57,950 nucleotides of DNA, taken from NCBI GenBank assembly GCA_003161435.1, contig PMOS01000009.1, positions 40,078 through 98,027 of the forward strand, read 5' to 3'. The notes beneath the pieces are model-generated. The model was not told where the DNA came from. It ran no database searches and saw only the letters and a program-made list of their open reading frames with translations. This DNA comes from Vulcanimicrobiota bacterium (GTDB lineage Bacteria > Vulcanimicrobiota > Vulcanimicrobiia > Vulcanimicrobiales > Vulcanimicrobiaceae). Below are positions 46,198 to 55,004 of this stretch, one piece after another. The translations under genes and the position numbers were made by a program. How positions within the stretch are numbered: the first letter of the stretch is position 1; each line of letters begins with the position of its first letter.

Positions 46198-46327
46198 CGA
46201 GCGCGGAGGGTGCGCGCATTGCGCTGAGTGGCGGCGGCCGACCGCTCGTGCTACTCAACGAGGCCGCAGGGGGCGAGGTCGCGAGGGAGACGAACGCGCG
46301 CTACCTGCCCGGGAGGCTTCGCTCATA

Positions 46328-48055
46328 GTGAACGGTCTTTTTTGTGTCCGCGCTACATGCGTTGGGCTCGTTTTCGTGCTCGCGGGCTGCGCGGGCCGGT
46401 CGAGCTCGGTCGTCCCCGGTGACGGCGCGAAGCCCGCGGGGCACGGACGCACCACGGCGACGTTCACCATTCGCGTTCCGAAGCCGACCGCGGCACAGGC
46501 CGCTCGGCGCGCGCCGCGCTACATCTCCCCGGCCACCGAAAGCCTGACGCTCTTGGTGACGAATCACGTCGGCGGCGCGACGGTGCTCAACGAGACGGCC
46601 GGCCTGACACCGACGGCGCAGGGCTGCACCTCGACCCTCACCTCGACCATCTGCACACTGAACCTTGCGCTCTCGCCGGGCCAATACGACGCGTCGATCG
46701 CGACGTACGACGGCTACGACTCGGTGCACAACGCGGTGTCCGGGAACCAGCTGTCCGCCGGCCAGCTGATCGACTTCACCATCAGCGCCGGGGTCGCGAA
46801 CACCGTCTCCGTCACGCTGTCCGGTATTCCAGCGTCGATCGTCGTGACCGGCACGTCGAGCAAGGTGCGCGGCACGCAGGCCGCGGGCTTCACGACGCTG
46901 GGCAGAAATGCGCGGTCCATGCTTGTGTTCGCGCTCGACGCGGACGGCGACATCATCGTCGGGCCGGGGTCGCCGGCGTTCACCGTCGGCGTAACGAGCG
47001 GCAGCGGCTTCACGGTCACCAATCCTACGACGACCGCTCCGAACACGTTCTCGATCAAACCCCAAGGCGCGGCCGGGCAAACGACGTCGTTCACGGCGAC
47101 GGCTGCATATACCGATAGTACGTGCTCGCTGCCGGGCGCCGTGTGCACGACGACGTTCAGCGCGACCGACTCGGCGCAGACGCTCTTCGTCTCGAATCGA
47201 GACCAAAACAGCGTCACCGTCTACAACGCGCCGTACGGGACGCCGTCGGCGACCGTCACCGCGAATCTGACCTCCCCGTTCGGTATCACGACCGATGCGG
47301 CCGGCGATCTCTTCGCTACGAATAACAGCACAGCGGACGTCTACGAGTTCGCGCCGCCGTACACCGGAACGCCGAACGCGATCTCAACCGGTATCTACAC
47401 GCCGTCGGACGTCCTGATTGCACCGAACGGGACGTTGTTCGCCGCCGGCGGAGCCTACCTCACCGAGTCGGCGCCGCCGTACTCGAGCTCGTCGCAGATC
47501 TCGACCTTGATGGCCGGCGCGAAGGGGATGGCACTGGACGCATCCGGGAACCTCTTCGTCGCCAACCAGAACAGCAACTCGGTCCAGGTGTTCGCGCCGC
47601 CGTATACCGGCGCGCCGACCTCGATCACGAACGGCGTCTCCGAACCGCAAGACGTCCTGCTCGACCCCTCGGGCAACCTGTTCGTCGCTAACTTCGGAAG
47701 CACGTGCTGCGGTTTCGTAACGATCTATGCGCCGCCGTCCTACACCCTGACGACGACCATCACGAACAGCATCTTCGAGCCTTCGTGGATCGTGATGGAC
47801 GTGTCCCGCAATCTCTTCGTCGCGAACAACGGGGGCGGCGTCCTGATCTACGCGCCGCCCTATACCGGGAGTCCGGTCACCGTCGCGACCGGCTTGAGTC
47901 CAGATTCGCTCGCGCTCGACATCGACCAGAACCTGTTCGTGGCGGACTTCGGCACCAATGACGTCGAAGAGTTCGCGCCGCCGTACACGGGTGCGCCGAT
48001 CGCCACGATCACCACTGGGGTCAACGGCCCCACGTCGATCACGCTCAGCCAGTAA
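46328..48055 (+). CDS. Secreted lipoprotein with NHL-type beta-propeller repeats
   Basis: A 575-residue lipoprotein (signal ending VFVLAGCAG). The first half (about 40-280) looks like Ig/beta-sandwich domains rich in Thr, Ser and Val. The second half is a propeller of about six repeats of 40-50 residues, each with a variant of FAPPYTGAP and of DxSGNLFVAN. Likely on the cell surface; ligand unknown. GTG 46328 start. The 130 bases upstream hold nothing recognisable. Confidence 0.82.
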   Translation: MNGLFCVRATCVGLVFVLAGCAGRSSSVVPGDGAKPAGHGRTTATFTIRVPKPTAAQAARRAPRYISPATESLTLLVTNHVGGATVLNETAGLTPTAQGCTSTLTSTICTLNLALSPGQYDASIATYDGYDSVHNAVSGNQLSAGQLIDFTISAGVANTVSVTLSGIPASIVVTGTSSKVRGTQAAGFTTLGRNARSMLVFALDADGDIIVGPGSPAFTVGVTSGSGFTVTNPTTTAPNTFSIKPQGAAGQTTSFTATAAYTDSTCSLPGAVCTTTFSATDSAQTLFVSNRDQNSVTVYNAPYGTPSATVTANLTSPFGITTDAAGDLFATNNSTADVYEFAPPYTGTPNAISTGIYTPSDVLIAPNGTLFAAGGAYLTESAPPYSSSSQISTLMAGAKGMALDASGNLFVANQNSNSVQVFAPPYTGAPTSITNGVSEPQDVLLDPSGNLFVANFGSTCCGFVTIYAPPSYTLTTTITNSIFEPSWIVMDVSRNLFVANNGGGVLIYAPPYTGSPVTVATGLSPDSLALDIDQNLFVADFGTNDVEEFAPPYTGAPIATITTGVNGPTSITLSQ

Positions 48056-48082
48056 CGCAGCACGCCGTCGCGGGCGCTGCGT
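48055..48082. terminator. Hairpin between convergent genes
   Basis: ACGCAGC / GCTGCGT with a GC-rich loop sits exactly between the lipoprotein stop and the DUF5995 gene stop. No T-run, so a factor-dependent or weak terminator. Confidence 0.4.
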
Positions 48083-48798
48083 CAGAGCAGCAGGCTGCGT
48101 CCCAGCACGCCGGTGATCTGGTCCTGCGCGTCCAGCGTCGCCTGGCGCACGACGCCGGCCAGCGGTCTGAGCGTGTCGGCGAAGCTCCAGGCGAGATCGC
48201 GCGCGGCGCGGACATTCCAGATCGCGGTATAGCGGCCGATCTTGCCGGTGTCCTGCGCCGCTTGTCCGATGATGCCGGTCGCGAGAAAGGTCAGCGCCTG
48301 CGGTATCTCCGCCTCGAGTAAGCCGTTCACGAGCTCGAAGTCGGCGTGTTCGGGGCTGGTCATCGACGGGACGAGGTTCAACTCGGCGTCGGTCTGCAGG
48401 AGCGCCAGCGCGAGGTCGTGGTTGATGTGCGCGTTCATCCCCGCGAGCGCGAACTGGATGCGGTCGATGTCCACGGTGAAGCGCGCTTCGCACAGTGCCT
48501 GCCATGAGCTCGGGACGCCGGCGTTCGCGATCCAATCCTTGATCGCGGCGAAATAGAAGCCGGCGAAGACGACGTCGAGGCGGGTGAGCCACGCCGCGTC
48601 TTGCCAGCCTCCGGGCGGCGGAGCCGTATCGACCTTCGTCGTCACGTCGAGGTAGAGCCGGTTGAACCACTTGAGGCCGTCGTTCGGCGGCAGCACGCCG
48701 TCGATCGCGGTCATCGTCGCGACGGCGTCCGCGATCGTGACGACGTTCGCGCCGTCGACGATCTGGGCGAGCTGTTGATCGCCGCCTGAAGCGTTCAT
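48082..48798 (-). CDS. DUF5995 family protein
   Basis: A 238-residue soluble helical protein. The segments GLKWFNRLYLDVT and LAGMNAHINHDLALAL, with two His and several Asp, are typical of DUF5995 and could bind metal. Biochemical function is unknown. ATG 48798. Confidence 0.8.
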   Translation of the reverse strand: MNASGGDQQLAQIVDGANVVTIADAVATMTAIDGVLPPNDGLKWFNRLYLDVTTKVDTAPPPGGWQDAAWLTRLDVVFAGFYFAAIKDWIANAGVPSSWQALCEARFTVDIDRIQFALAGMNAHINHDLALALLQTDAELNLVPSMTSPEHADFELVNGLLEAEIPQALTFLATGIIGQAAQDTGKIGRYTAIWNVRAARDLAWSFADTLRPLAGVVRQATLDAQDQITGVLGRSLLL

Positions 48799-48903
48799 GA
48801 TCCCGCGCTATTTGTCGTCGACGAACTCCGTCCCGGTCGGCGCGCGCACGCAGGGACCCCCGCCGGGCGCGGGAGTTGCCCGTTGAATTTCGGCCTGCGA
48901 AGG

Positions 48904-49101
48904 TTAGTGGTTGCCTGGAACCTTGTGGTGCGGATCCGTCGGGTGCGGACGCGGCGTCGGCGGGTTGGTCTTGAGGGCGATCGGAACGTGGGTCGCGATG
49001 GTGCGCGGATGGGTCGACGTTACCGCGTCGGCGGCGAACGCGCCCGCGCCAAAACCGCACAGCACCACCGTAGCAACGGTCACGTTGAGAAAACGACGCA
49101 T
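48904..49101 (-). CDS. Small secreted Pro/His-rich protein
   Basis: A 65-residue protein with a signal peptide (TVATVVLCGFGAGAFAAD) and a mature part of about 40 residues rich in Pro, His and Thr (PTPRPHPTDPHHKVPGNH). GAGG lies 9 bases upstream of ATG 49101. The histidines could bind metal; no family recognised. Confidence 0.55.
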   Translation of the reverse strand: MRRFLNVTVATVVLCGFGAGAFAADAVTSTHPRTIATHVPIALKTNPPTPRPHPTDPHHKVPGNH

Positions 49102-49303
49102 GGGAGATCCTCTTCGCATGATGATGGCGCGAGTGTAGCGCCGCCTGCGTTCCCGGAGCATTCCGGCGTGCCTCGAAGCGCCACGGTGAGGCTTGGCGCC
49201 GGAGGTCCCTCGGTCGGCGTCGGGCGGTGCGGGTTGCCGAGACCGCGTCGGCCCCGAGGCAGGAACGGTCCGCGGCTCTCGTTCGGCGAATACGGAGACT
49301 TCG

Positions 49304-49789
49304 GTGCACGAGGACGAGCGAACGAGCGGCGGACGGCCGTCCGACAACGGGACGACGCGGCCGGGCTGGGACGAGTATTTCATGGAGATCGCGCGGACGG
49401 TCGCGACGCGGGCGACCTGCCCGCGGGCGAGCGTCGGGGCTGTCCTCACGCGCGAGCGCCGCATCCTCACGACCGGCTACAATGGCGCGCCGCGCGGGGT
49501 CGCGCACTGTACCGACGCAGGCTGCCTGATCGCCGACGCTCATTGCCTGCGGGCGACGCACGCCGAGGCCAACGCGATCGTCCAGGGCGCGCTGCACGGG
49601 GTCAGCCTGCAAGGCGCGACCGCCTACTGCACCCACCAGCCGTGCTCAGGCTGCTCGAAACTTTTGATCAGCGCAGGAATCGTCCGTATCGTCTACCGTG
49701 ATGCGTATCCCGATCCGATCGCGTCGCTGCTGCTCGACGAGGCCGGCGTGATCCTCAAGCGCTACGAGCCGGAAACCGCCCGGGCGTGA
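49304..49789 (+). CDS. dCMP deaminase (ComEB-like)
   Basis: Zinc-dependent deaminase giving dUMP for thymidylate synthesis. 161 residues with the zinc/catalytic motifs THAEAN (His86, Glu88) and QPCSGC (Cys114, Cys117), and NGAPRGVAHC. GTG 49304 has GGAG six bases upstream. The 202 bases before it show no other feature. It overlaps wecA as GTGA. Confidence 0.9.
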   Translation: MHEDERTSGGRPSDNGTTRPGWDEYFMEIARTVATRATCPRASVGAVLTRERRILTTGYNGAPRGVAHCTDAGCLIADAHCLRATHAEANAIVQGALHGVSLQGATAYCTHQPCSGCSKLLISAGIVRIVYRDAYPDPIASLLLDEAGVILKRYEPETARA

Positions 49790-50793
49790 ACGCCGTCTTC
49801 ATCGCGGCCGCGCTCGCGCTGGCCTTCGCGACGTCGTTCCTGACCACGCCCTACATTCAGCGCTTGGCGCACAACGTCGGGATGCTCGACTCGACCGGCG
49901 AGCGCCGCATGCACGATCAGCCCAAACCGCGCATCGGCGGGATCGCCGTCTACCTAGGGTTCGCGTTCGCGCTGTTCTCGGCACTCGGCTACCTCTTCAA
50001 CCAGCACGCGCTGCACGGGTCGCGCGATCTGCAGAACGTCCACGACGTCGTCGGCCTGATCTTCGGCGGCACGCTGATCTGCATGCTGGGCGTGTGGGAC
50101 GACGTGATGGGGATGACCCCGCGCGTGAAGCTCCTCGCGCAGACCGTCGTCGCCGGGATCTCGATGCTGTACGGCTTTCTGATCCCGTACGTCAACAATC
50201 CGTTCCATCACGGCGACATCATCTATTTCCCGCTCTGGCTGAGCATCGTCCTCACGCTGGTCTGGTACGTCGGGATGATGAACGCGATCAACTTCATCGA
50301 CGGCCTCGACGGTTTGCTCTCGGGGCTGACAGCAATCGCCGGGACGTTCTTGCTCGTCATCAACTTGCAGCACGGCCATCCCGAGATCGCGCTGGTGCTC
50401 GCGGCGCTCGTCGGCGGGGCGTTGGGCTTCCTGCCGTACAACTACAATCCGGCCAAGATCATCCTGGGCGACTCGGGCGCGCTCTTCATCGGATACGTGT
50501 TCGCGACGGTTTCGATCATCGGCGCCAGCAAGACCGCGTTCACGATCTCGCTGCTCGTACCGCTGATCGTCCTCGGGCTGCCGATCGTCGACACCGCGGC
50601 CGCGATCGTGCGGCGCACGCGCGCCGGAAGGAAGATCTACGAAGCCGATCGCGGGCATTTCCACCATCAGCTCATCTTCCGCTTCGGCCTCAACGTGCGG
50701 CAGGCGGTGCTGCTGATCTACGCGCTATGCGTCGTCCTCGGCGTGCTGGCGCTCGTGCTCTCCGGCGGCCTGGGCGCGCTCAAGCTCGCGTGA
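49786..50793 (+). CDS. wecA: Undecaprenyl-phosphate GlcNAc-1-phosphate transferase (WecA/TagO type)
   Basis: Polytopic membrane enzyme (335 residues, about 10-11 segments) that starts lipid-linked glycan synthesis by moving GlcNAc-1-P to undecaprenyl phosphate. Conserved: PKPRIGG, LGVWDDVMGMTPRVKLLAQ, NAINFIDGLDGLLSG, ILGDSGALFIGY and the His-rich loop GHFHHQL. Related MraY is less likely because the HFHHQL loop is of WecA type. Confidence 0.92.
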   Translation: MNAVFIAAALALAFATSFLTTPYIQRLAHNVGMLDSTGERRMHDQPKPRIGGIAVYLGFAFALFSALGYLFNQHALHGSRDLQNVHDVVGLIFGGTLICMLGVWDDVMGMTPRVKLLAQTVVAGISMLYGFLIPYVNNPFHHGDIIYFPLWLSIVLTLVWYVGMMNAINFIDGLDGLLSGLTAIAGTFLLVINLQHGHPEIALVLAALVGGALGFLPYNYNPAKIILGDSGALFIGYVFATVSIIGASKTAFTISLLVPLIVLGLPIVDTAAAIVRRTRAGRKIYEADRGHFHHQLIFRFGLNVRQAVLLIYALCVVLGVLALVLSGGLGALKLA

Positions 50794-51950
50794 ACCGCGC
50801 ACCGCTGCGCGTCATGACCGTGATGGGGACGCGGCCCGACACCATCAAGATGGCGCCGGTCGTGCAAGCGCTGCGCGCCGCGCGCCCCGACGTCGAGCCG
50901 ATCGTCTGCGTCACCGCGCAGCACCGCGAGCTGCTCGACGAGGTCCTGGCGCTGTTCGGAATCGTCCCCGACATCGATCTGGACATCATGACCAAGTCGC
51001 AGTCGCTGACCGACATCACGACCCGCGTGCTGATCGGGATGGAACGCGCGCTGATCGAAGCGCGGCCCGACGTCGTGCTGGTCCACGGCGACACGACGAC
51101 GTCAACCGCCGCGGCGCTGGCGACGTTCTACCAAAAGATCCCGGTCGGTCACGTCGAGGCGGGACTGCGCACGTCGAGCATCGCCGAACCGTTCCCCGAA
51201 GAGGCCAATCGCCGCCTCACCGGTGTCCTCACCTCGTTCCATTTCGCCCCGACGGCGCGCGCCAAAGCGAACCTGCTCGCCGAGCGGACCGCGCACGCGT
51301 ACGTCGTCGTCACCGGCAACACGGTGATCGACGCATTCCTCGCGACCGAGCGGCGAGTGCGCGCGGGCGCGGTCGCCGTGCCGGCGCTGGATGGGCTCGA
51401 CCCCGGCCGCCCGATGATCTTCGTGACGGCGCACCGGCGCGAGAACCACGAAGCGATGCGCGACATCGCCCGCGCCGTGCAGACGATCGCCGCGTTCCCC
51501 GAACGGCCGCAGGTCCTCTGGCCGGTCCACCCCTCGCCGCAGGTCGCGCCGGTGATTCATGAGGTGCTCGACGGGATAGCCGGTGTCCGGCTGGTGGCCC
51601 CGATGGGCTATGCCGAGACCGTCGCCGCGGTGGCGGCCTCGGCGTTCGTGCTGACCGACTCCGGCGGGCTCCAAGAAGAAGCCCCGACGCTGGGCAAGCC
51701 CGTCCTGGTCATGCGGCGCGAAACCGAACGCCCCGAGGGGCTCGAGGCCGGAACCCTGCGGCTGGTCGGCGCCCGCTACGAGGATATCGTCGCCGAAACC
51801 CGGCGGCTCCTGACCGACCCGGCCGCGTATGCGCGCATGGCGCAGGCGTCGAACCCGTACGGCGATGGGCGAGCAGCCGAGCGAATTGTCGCCTCGCTGC
51901 TCCACGTCCTGCGCAACGGCCCGGCGCCGCCCGAGTTCGAGGCGCCGTGA
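50790..51950 (+). CDS. wecB: UDP-N-acetylglucosamine 2-epimerase (non-hydrolysing)
   Basis: Makes UDP-ManNAc for surface polysaccharide. 386 residues. Conserved: VMGTRPDTIKMAPV, VHGDTTTSTAAALA, VGHVEAGLRTSS, PFPEEANRRL, VTAHRRENH and LTDSGGLQEEAPTLGKPVLV. GTGA overlap with wecA indicates a shared glycan pathway and transcript. Confidence 0.94.
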   Translation: MNRAPLRVMTVMGTRPDTIKMAPVVQALRAARPDVEPIVCVTAQHRELLDEVLALFGIVPDIDLDIMTKSQSLTDITTRVLIGMERALIEARPDVVLVHGDTTTSTAAALATFYQKIPVGHVEAGLRTSSIAEPFPEEANRRLTGVLTSFHFAPTARAKANLLAERTAHAYVVVTGNTVIDAFLATERRVRAGAVAVPALDGLDPGRPMIFVTAHRRENHEAMRDIARAVQTIAAFPERPQVLWPVHPSPQVAPVIHEVLDGIAGVRLVAPMGYAETVAAVAASAFVLTDSGGLQEEAPTLGKPVLVMRRETERPEGLEAGTLRLVGARYEDIVAETRRLLTDPAAYARMAQASNPYGDGRAAERIVASLLHVLRNGPAPPEFEAP

Positions 51951-51972
51951 AGCGAATCGGACGCGCGATCCG

Positions 51973-52398
51973 ATGAAAGTCCAGGAGGTCAGGAAAGAAA
52001 TTTGCGACAATACGGGGGGCGCCGACTCGGCCGACCTGCGCGACTATAACGCGCGGAAGCGGTCGGTCGCCCTGCGCTCGTCGCTGCTGCTCGCTGGGAT
52101 CGCCATCGTGATGGCGATCCGCTCTCCGGTCCTGGGGCTCGACCTCGCGATCGGAGGGGGCTGCGGCGTCATGAACATGCTGCTGATCATGCACAACAAC
52201 GAGCGCCTCCTTGATGGGAGACGCTCGCGTGGTGTGTACGGGATCAACAACGTGGTACGAGTGCTGGGTATAGGTGTTCTCCCGGCGTTGGCGGGATTTA
52301 CCGGTCCTTTTTGGACCCTAGGGATCTCCTATGCCGGATTCTTCGCGCCGCTCGTATCGTACGCGATCGTGCTGCGCAACGCATATCGGGGAAAGTAG
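51973..52398 (+). CDS. atpI: ATP synthase protein I-like membrane protein
   Basis: A 141-residue protein with about four membrane segments, directly before atpB, matching the position and size of AtpI, which helps c-ring assembly. Sequence similarity in this family is low, so the call rests on context and topology. Confidence 0.75.
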   Translation: MKVQEVRKEICDNTGGADSADLRDYNARKRSVALRSSLLLAGIAIVMAIRSPVLGLDLAIGGGCGVMNMLLIMHNNERLLDGRRSRGVYGINNVVRVLGIGVLPALAGFTGPFWTLGISYAGFFAPLVSYAIVLRNAYRGK

Positions 52399-52400
52399 TT

Positions 52401-53153
52401 TTGCACGAGCAAGTCGGCTCGCACCTGACGTGGCAATGGCCGCTGATCGGGTCCGTGCACGCCGATACCATTCTGACGACCTGGCTGGTGATGCTGGTTT
52501 CGTTGGCGTTCTTCTGGTATTTGGGCCGCTCGTACAAGACCAATCGCGTCAACAAGCGCCAGGCGACGTTCGAAGGCATCGTCAACTATCTGGCCGACCT
52601 CACGCAGAGCACCATCGGCAAGCACGGTGAGCGGTACGTCCCGATCTTCATCGGGATGTTCTTCTTCATCTTCATCCTCAACCAGATCGGGTTCTTCCCC
52701 TTCAAGCAGTTGGGCTTGCCGTTCGGCGGCGCACCGACCGCCGACTTGAACACCACCGTCGCGTTCGCGCTGCTGGTGTTCTTCGGGATCCAGTTCGTCG
52801 CGGTGCGCCAGAGCGGGATCAAGGCGTACGCTCACCTGTTCAAGCCGTTTCCGGTGCTCTTTCCGCTCAACTTGATCGAAGAGCTCGCCCGGCCGGTCGT
52901 CCTCGCGCTGCGTTTGTTCTTCAACATCTTCGTCGGCGAGCTGTTACTCTTCGTCGTCGCCACCATCATCGCGTCGAACGTCAAAGTCGGCCCGGTGAAC
53001 CTCTCGCTCGGCGCGGCGATCGTGCCGTTCTTCCTGCAATTCTTCAACTTCTTCGTCGGAACGCTGCAGGCGTTCGTCTTCACCCTGCTCTCCATCGTCT
53101 ATCTCTCCTTGGCAACGGCCGAGGAAACACTGAGAAAGGTTCAGACCACGTGA
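52401..53153 (+). CDS. atpB: ATP synthase F0 subunit a
   Basis: Proton-channel subunit of 250 residues with five or six membrane helices. The essential arginine is in VLALRLFFNIFVGELLL. C-terminal FFVGTLQAFVFTLLSIVYL is conserved. TTG 52401 is preferred, with GGGGAAAG a few bases upstream; the longer frame upstream overlaps atpI and lacks similarity. Confidence 0.94.
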   Translation: MHEQVGSHLTWQWPLIGSVHADTILTTWLVMLVSLAFFWYLGRSYKTNRVNKRQATFEGIVNYLADLTQSTIGKHGERYVPIFIGMFFFIFILNQIGFFPFKQLGLPFGGAPTADLNTTVAFALLVFFGIQFVAVRQSGIKAYAHLFKPFPVLFPLNLIEELARPVVLALRLFFNIFVGELLLFVVATIIASNVKVGPVNLSLGAAIVPFFLQFFNFFVGTLQAFVFTLLSIVYLSLATAEETLRKVQTT

Positions 53154-53467
53154 CCTCGGATGCACTGATCCTGGCAATGATGGTGATCGGCTTCTCGCTG
53201 ATTGTCGCGGCCGTCGCCTTCGGCTCGGCGATCGGCGACGGTATCGTCGCATCGAAGGCCGTCGAAGCGATCGCGCGTCAGCCCGAAGCCCGACCAAACA
53301 TCTTCACGTTCTTCTTCCTCGGCGTCGGCATCTTGGAGGCGTTCCCGATCATCGGTCTGGGGCTGGGCCTCTACCTGTTCTTCGCCGTCACCAATGTGCC
53401 GTCGCACATCGCGGCGATCGTCGATCACACGGTGACGACGACGGCGCCGGCGACCACCACCAAGTAA
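53150..53467 (+). CDS. atpE: ATP synthase F0 subunit c
   Basis: Rotor-ring subunit with two helices and polar loop ARQPEARP. The ion-binding carboxylate is Glu63 in GILEAFPII. The Gln and Ser/Thr neighbours that mark sodium-type rings are missing, so a proton ring is likely. A Thr/Ala-rich tail of about 20 residues (TTTAPATTTK) is unusual. GTGA overlap with atpB. Confidence 0.94.
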   Translation: MTSDALILAMMVIGFSLIVAAVAFGSAIGDGIVASKAVEAIARQPEARPNIFTFFFLGVGILEAFPIIGLGLGLYLFFAVTNVPSHIAAIVDHTVTTTAPATTTK

Positions 53468-53488
53468 CGCTCGGGAGCGCGTAGCCTC

Positions 53489-53923
53489 TTGTTCCTGCAG
53501 ATCGACGGAACGCTGATCGTTCAGGTCGTCAACTTCGTCCTCTTCATCATCCTGCTCGACATCGTCTTCCTCAAGCCGGTCGGAGCCGCGATCGCGAAAC
53601 GCCGTGCGTACATCGACGGCCTCAAGCGCGACGTGGAAGCCGCCGAGACGGAGATCAAGGCGGCGCACGGCACGGCCGAGGGGCGGCGCGCCGCCGCGCG
53701 CCGTGAGGCGGAAGCGGAGATCACGAAGGCGCGTGCTGCCGCGCAGACCGAGGCGCTCGACCTGCTCGCCGGCTACCAGAGCCGGGCCACCACGATCGTG
53801 GAGCAGGCGCACGAGGAAGTTCGGCGCGAGATCGTGTCGGTTCGCGCGAGCGAACCGCAGGTCGTGGAGTCGATCGCTCAGTCAATGCTCGACCGTGCGA
53901 TCGGTCCCGAAGCGGTGGCCTAG
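53489..53923 (+). CDS. atpF: ATP synthase F0 subunit b' (first b-type subunit)
   Basis: A 144-residue stator subunit: one N-terminal membrane helix (VVNFVLFIILLDIVFLKPV), then an Ala/Glu/Arg-rich coiled coil. TTG 53489 is the only start that keeps the membrane helix. Followed without gap by a second, different b-type gene. Confidence 0.88.
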   Translation: MFLQIDGTLIVQVVNFVLFIILLDIVFLKPVGAAIAKRRAYIDGLKRDVEAAETEIKAAHGTAEGRRAAARREAEAEITKARAAAQTEALDLLAGYQSRATTIVEQAHEEVRREIVSVRASEPQVVESIAQSMLDRAIGPEAVA

Positions 53924-54427
53924 ATGACGGCGGAAGATGCGTTCTTCGAGACGGTCGCGCTCTGGTCGCAGGTAGCCGGCGCGATCGTGTTTCTGGTAGC
54001 CCTGATCTTGTTGTTCCGCAAGTACCTGATCCCGGCGGTCGTCGCGAACGAGCAGGCGCGCAACGCCGAGATCGTCGACGCCGAGAAGCGGCTGGCGCGC
54101 ATGCGCGCCGACGCCGCGAAGGCGCGCGTCGAGGTCGAAACCGCCGATCGGGATGCCGCCGAGATTCTCGCCCGGGTCGAACGCGTCATCGAACGCGACC
54201 GCGAGCACACGCTCGCGGAGGCGAAGGCCGAGGGCGATCGCCTGGTTCGCAACGCCGAGGGCGAGCTCGAACGCGCGCGGTTGGTGGCGCGCGACCGGCT
54301 GCGCATCGAGTTCATCGAGAAGGCACTCGCGCAAGCCCGCGCGGAGGCGCCCGCCCGCGTCGATGCGGCGATGAACGCCGCGCTGGTGAAGCGCACGGTC
54401 GACGATCTCGCCCGAGGGAACGCCTGA
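53924..54427 (+). CDS. atpF: ATP synthase F0 subunit b (second b-type subunit)
   Basis: A 167-residue stator subunit with membrane helix VAGAIVFLVALILLFRKYL and a long coiled coil. Two different b-type genes imply a b/b' heterodimeric stalk, as in cyanobacteria and some other phyla. Overlaps atpH as TGATG. Confidence 0.88.
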   Translation: MTAEDAFFETVALWSQVAGAIVFLVALILLFRKYLIPAVVANEQARNAEIVDAEKRLARMRADAAKARVEVETADRDAAEILARVERVIERDREHTLAEAKAEGDRLVRNAEGELERARLVARDRLRIEFIEKALAQARAEAPARVDAAMNAALVKRTVDDLARGNA

Positions 54428-54963
54428 TGCCCAACGAGACGCTCGCCCGGCGTTACGCGACCGCCGTGTTCCAGCTGGCGCAGGAAGCCGGCAAGATCGA
54501 CACCGTGCAGGGCAACCTTCACGACGTCGTTCGCGTGCTCGACGCCGACCAAAACGTGCGCAAGTTCTTCCGCTCGCCGGTCGTCGACCGCAAGGAGAAG
54601 GAGGCGATCGTCGCCCAGGTCTTCTCGACGCTCGACCCGATCGCACTCCATACGGTACTCCTCCTGATTCGCAAGCGCCGCGAGAACATGATCGAAGAGA
54701 TCGTCACCCAGTTCGACGTTCTCGAGCGTGCGGCACGCGGCGCGCGCCCGCTCCGCATCGCCAGCGCGCGCGAGCTCTCCAAGGGCGAGCTCGACGCCAT
54801 CGTGGCGCGCCTGTCGACCGCATTCAAGACGACGTTCGACGTCGATCAGACCGTCGATCCGGCACTGATCGGCGGTGTTCGCATCATCCTCGGCGACGTG
54901 CAAGCCGACGGTACCGTCGCCGGCCGTCTCGACGACATCGCCCGCCTCTTGAGCACGAACTAA
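54427..54963 (+). CDS. atpH: ATP synthase F1 subunit delta
   Basis: Links the stalk to the F1 head. 178 residues. LARRYATAVFQLAQEAGK at the N terminus and the C-terminal VDPALIGGVRIILGD signature. Confidence 0.94.
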   Translation: MPNETLARRYATAVFQLAQEAGKIDTVQGNLHDVVRVLDADQNVRKFFRSPVVDRKEKEAIVAQVFSTLDPIALHTVLLLIRKRRENMIEEIVTQFDVLERAARGARPLRIASARELSKGELDAIVARLSTAFKTTFDVDQTVDPALIGGVRIILGDVQADGTVAGRLDDIARLLSTN

Positions 54964-54967
54964 CCCT

Positions 54968-54990
54968 GTCACCCTGAGCCTGTCGAAGGG
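54968..54990. repeat. REP-like repeat between atpH and atpA
   Basis: gtcaccctgagcctgtcg followed by aaggg, the reverse-orientation form of the repeat core seen at 18466 and 30202. It fills most of the 41-base spacer ahead of atpA. Confidence 0.75.
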
Positions 54991-55004
54991 CCAGAAAGCA
55001 AGTT

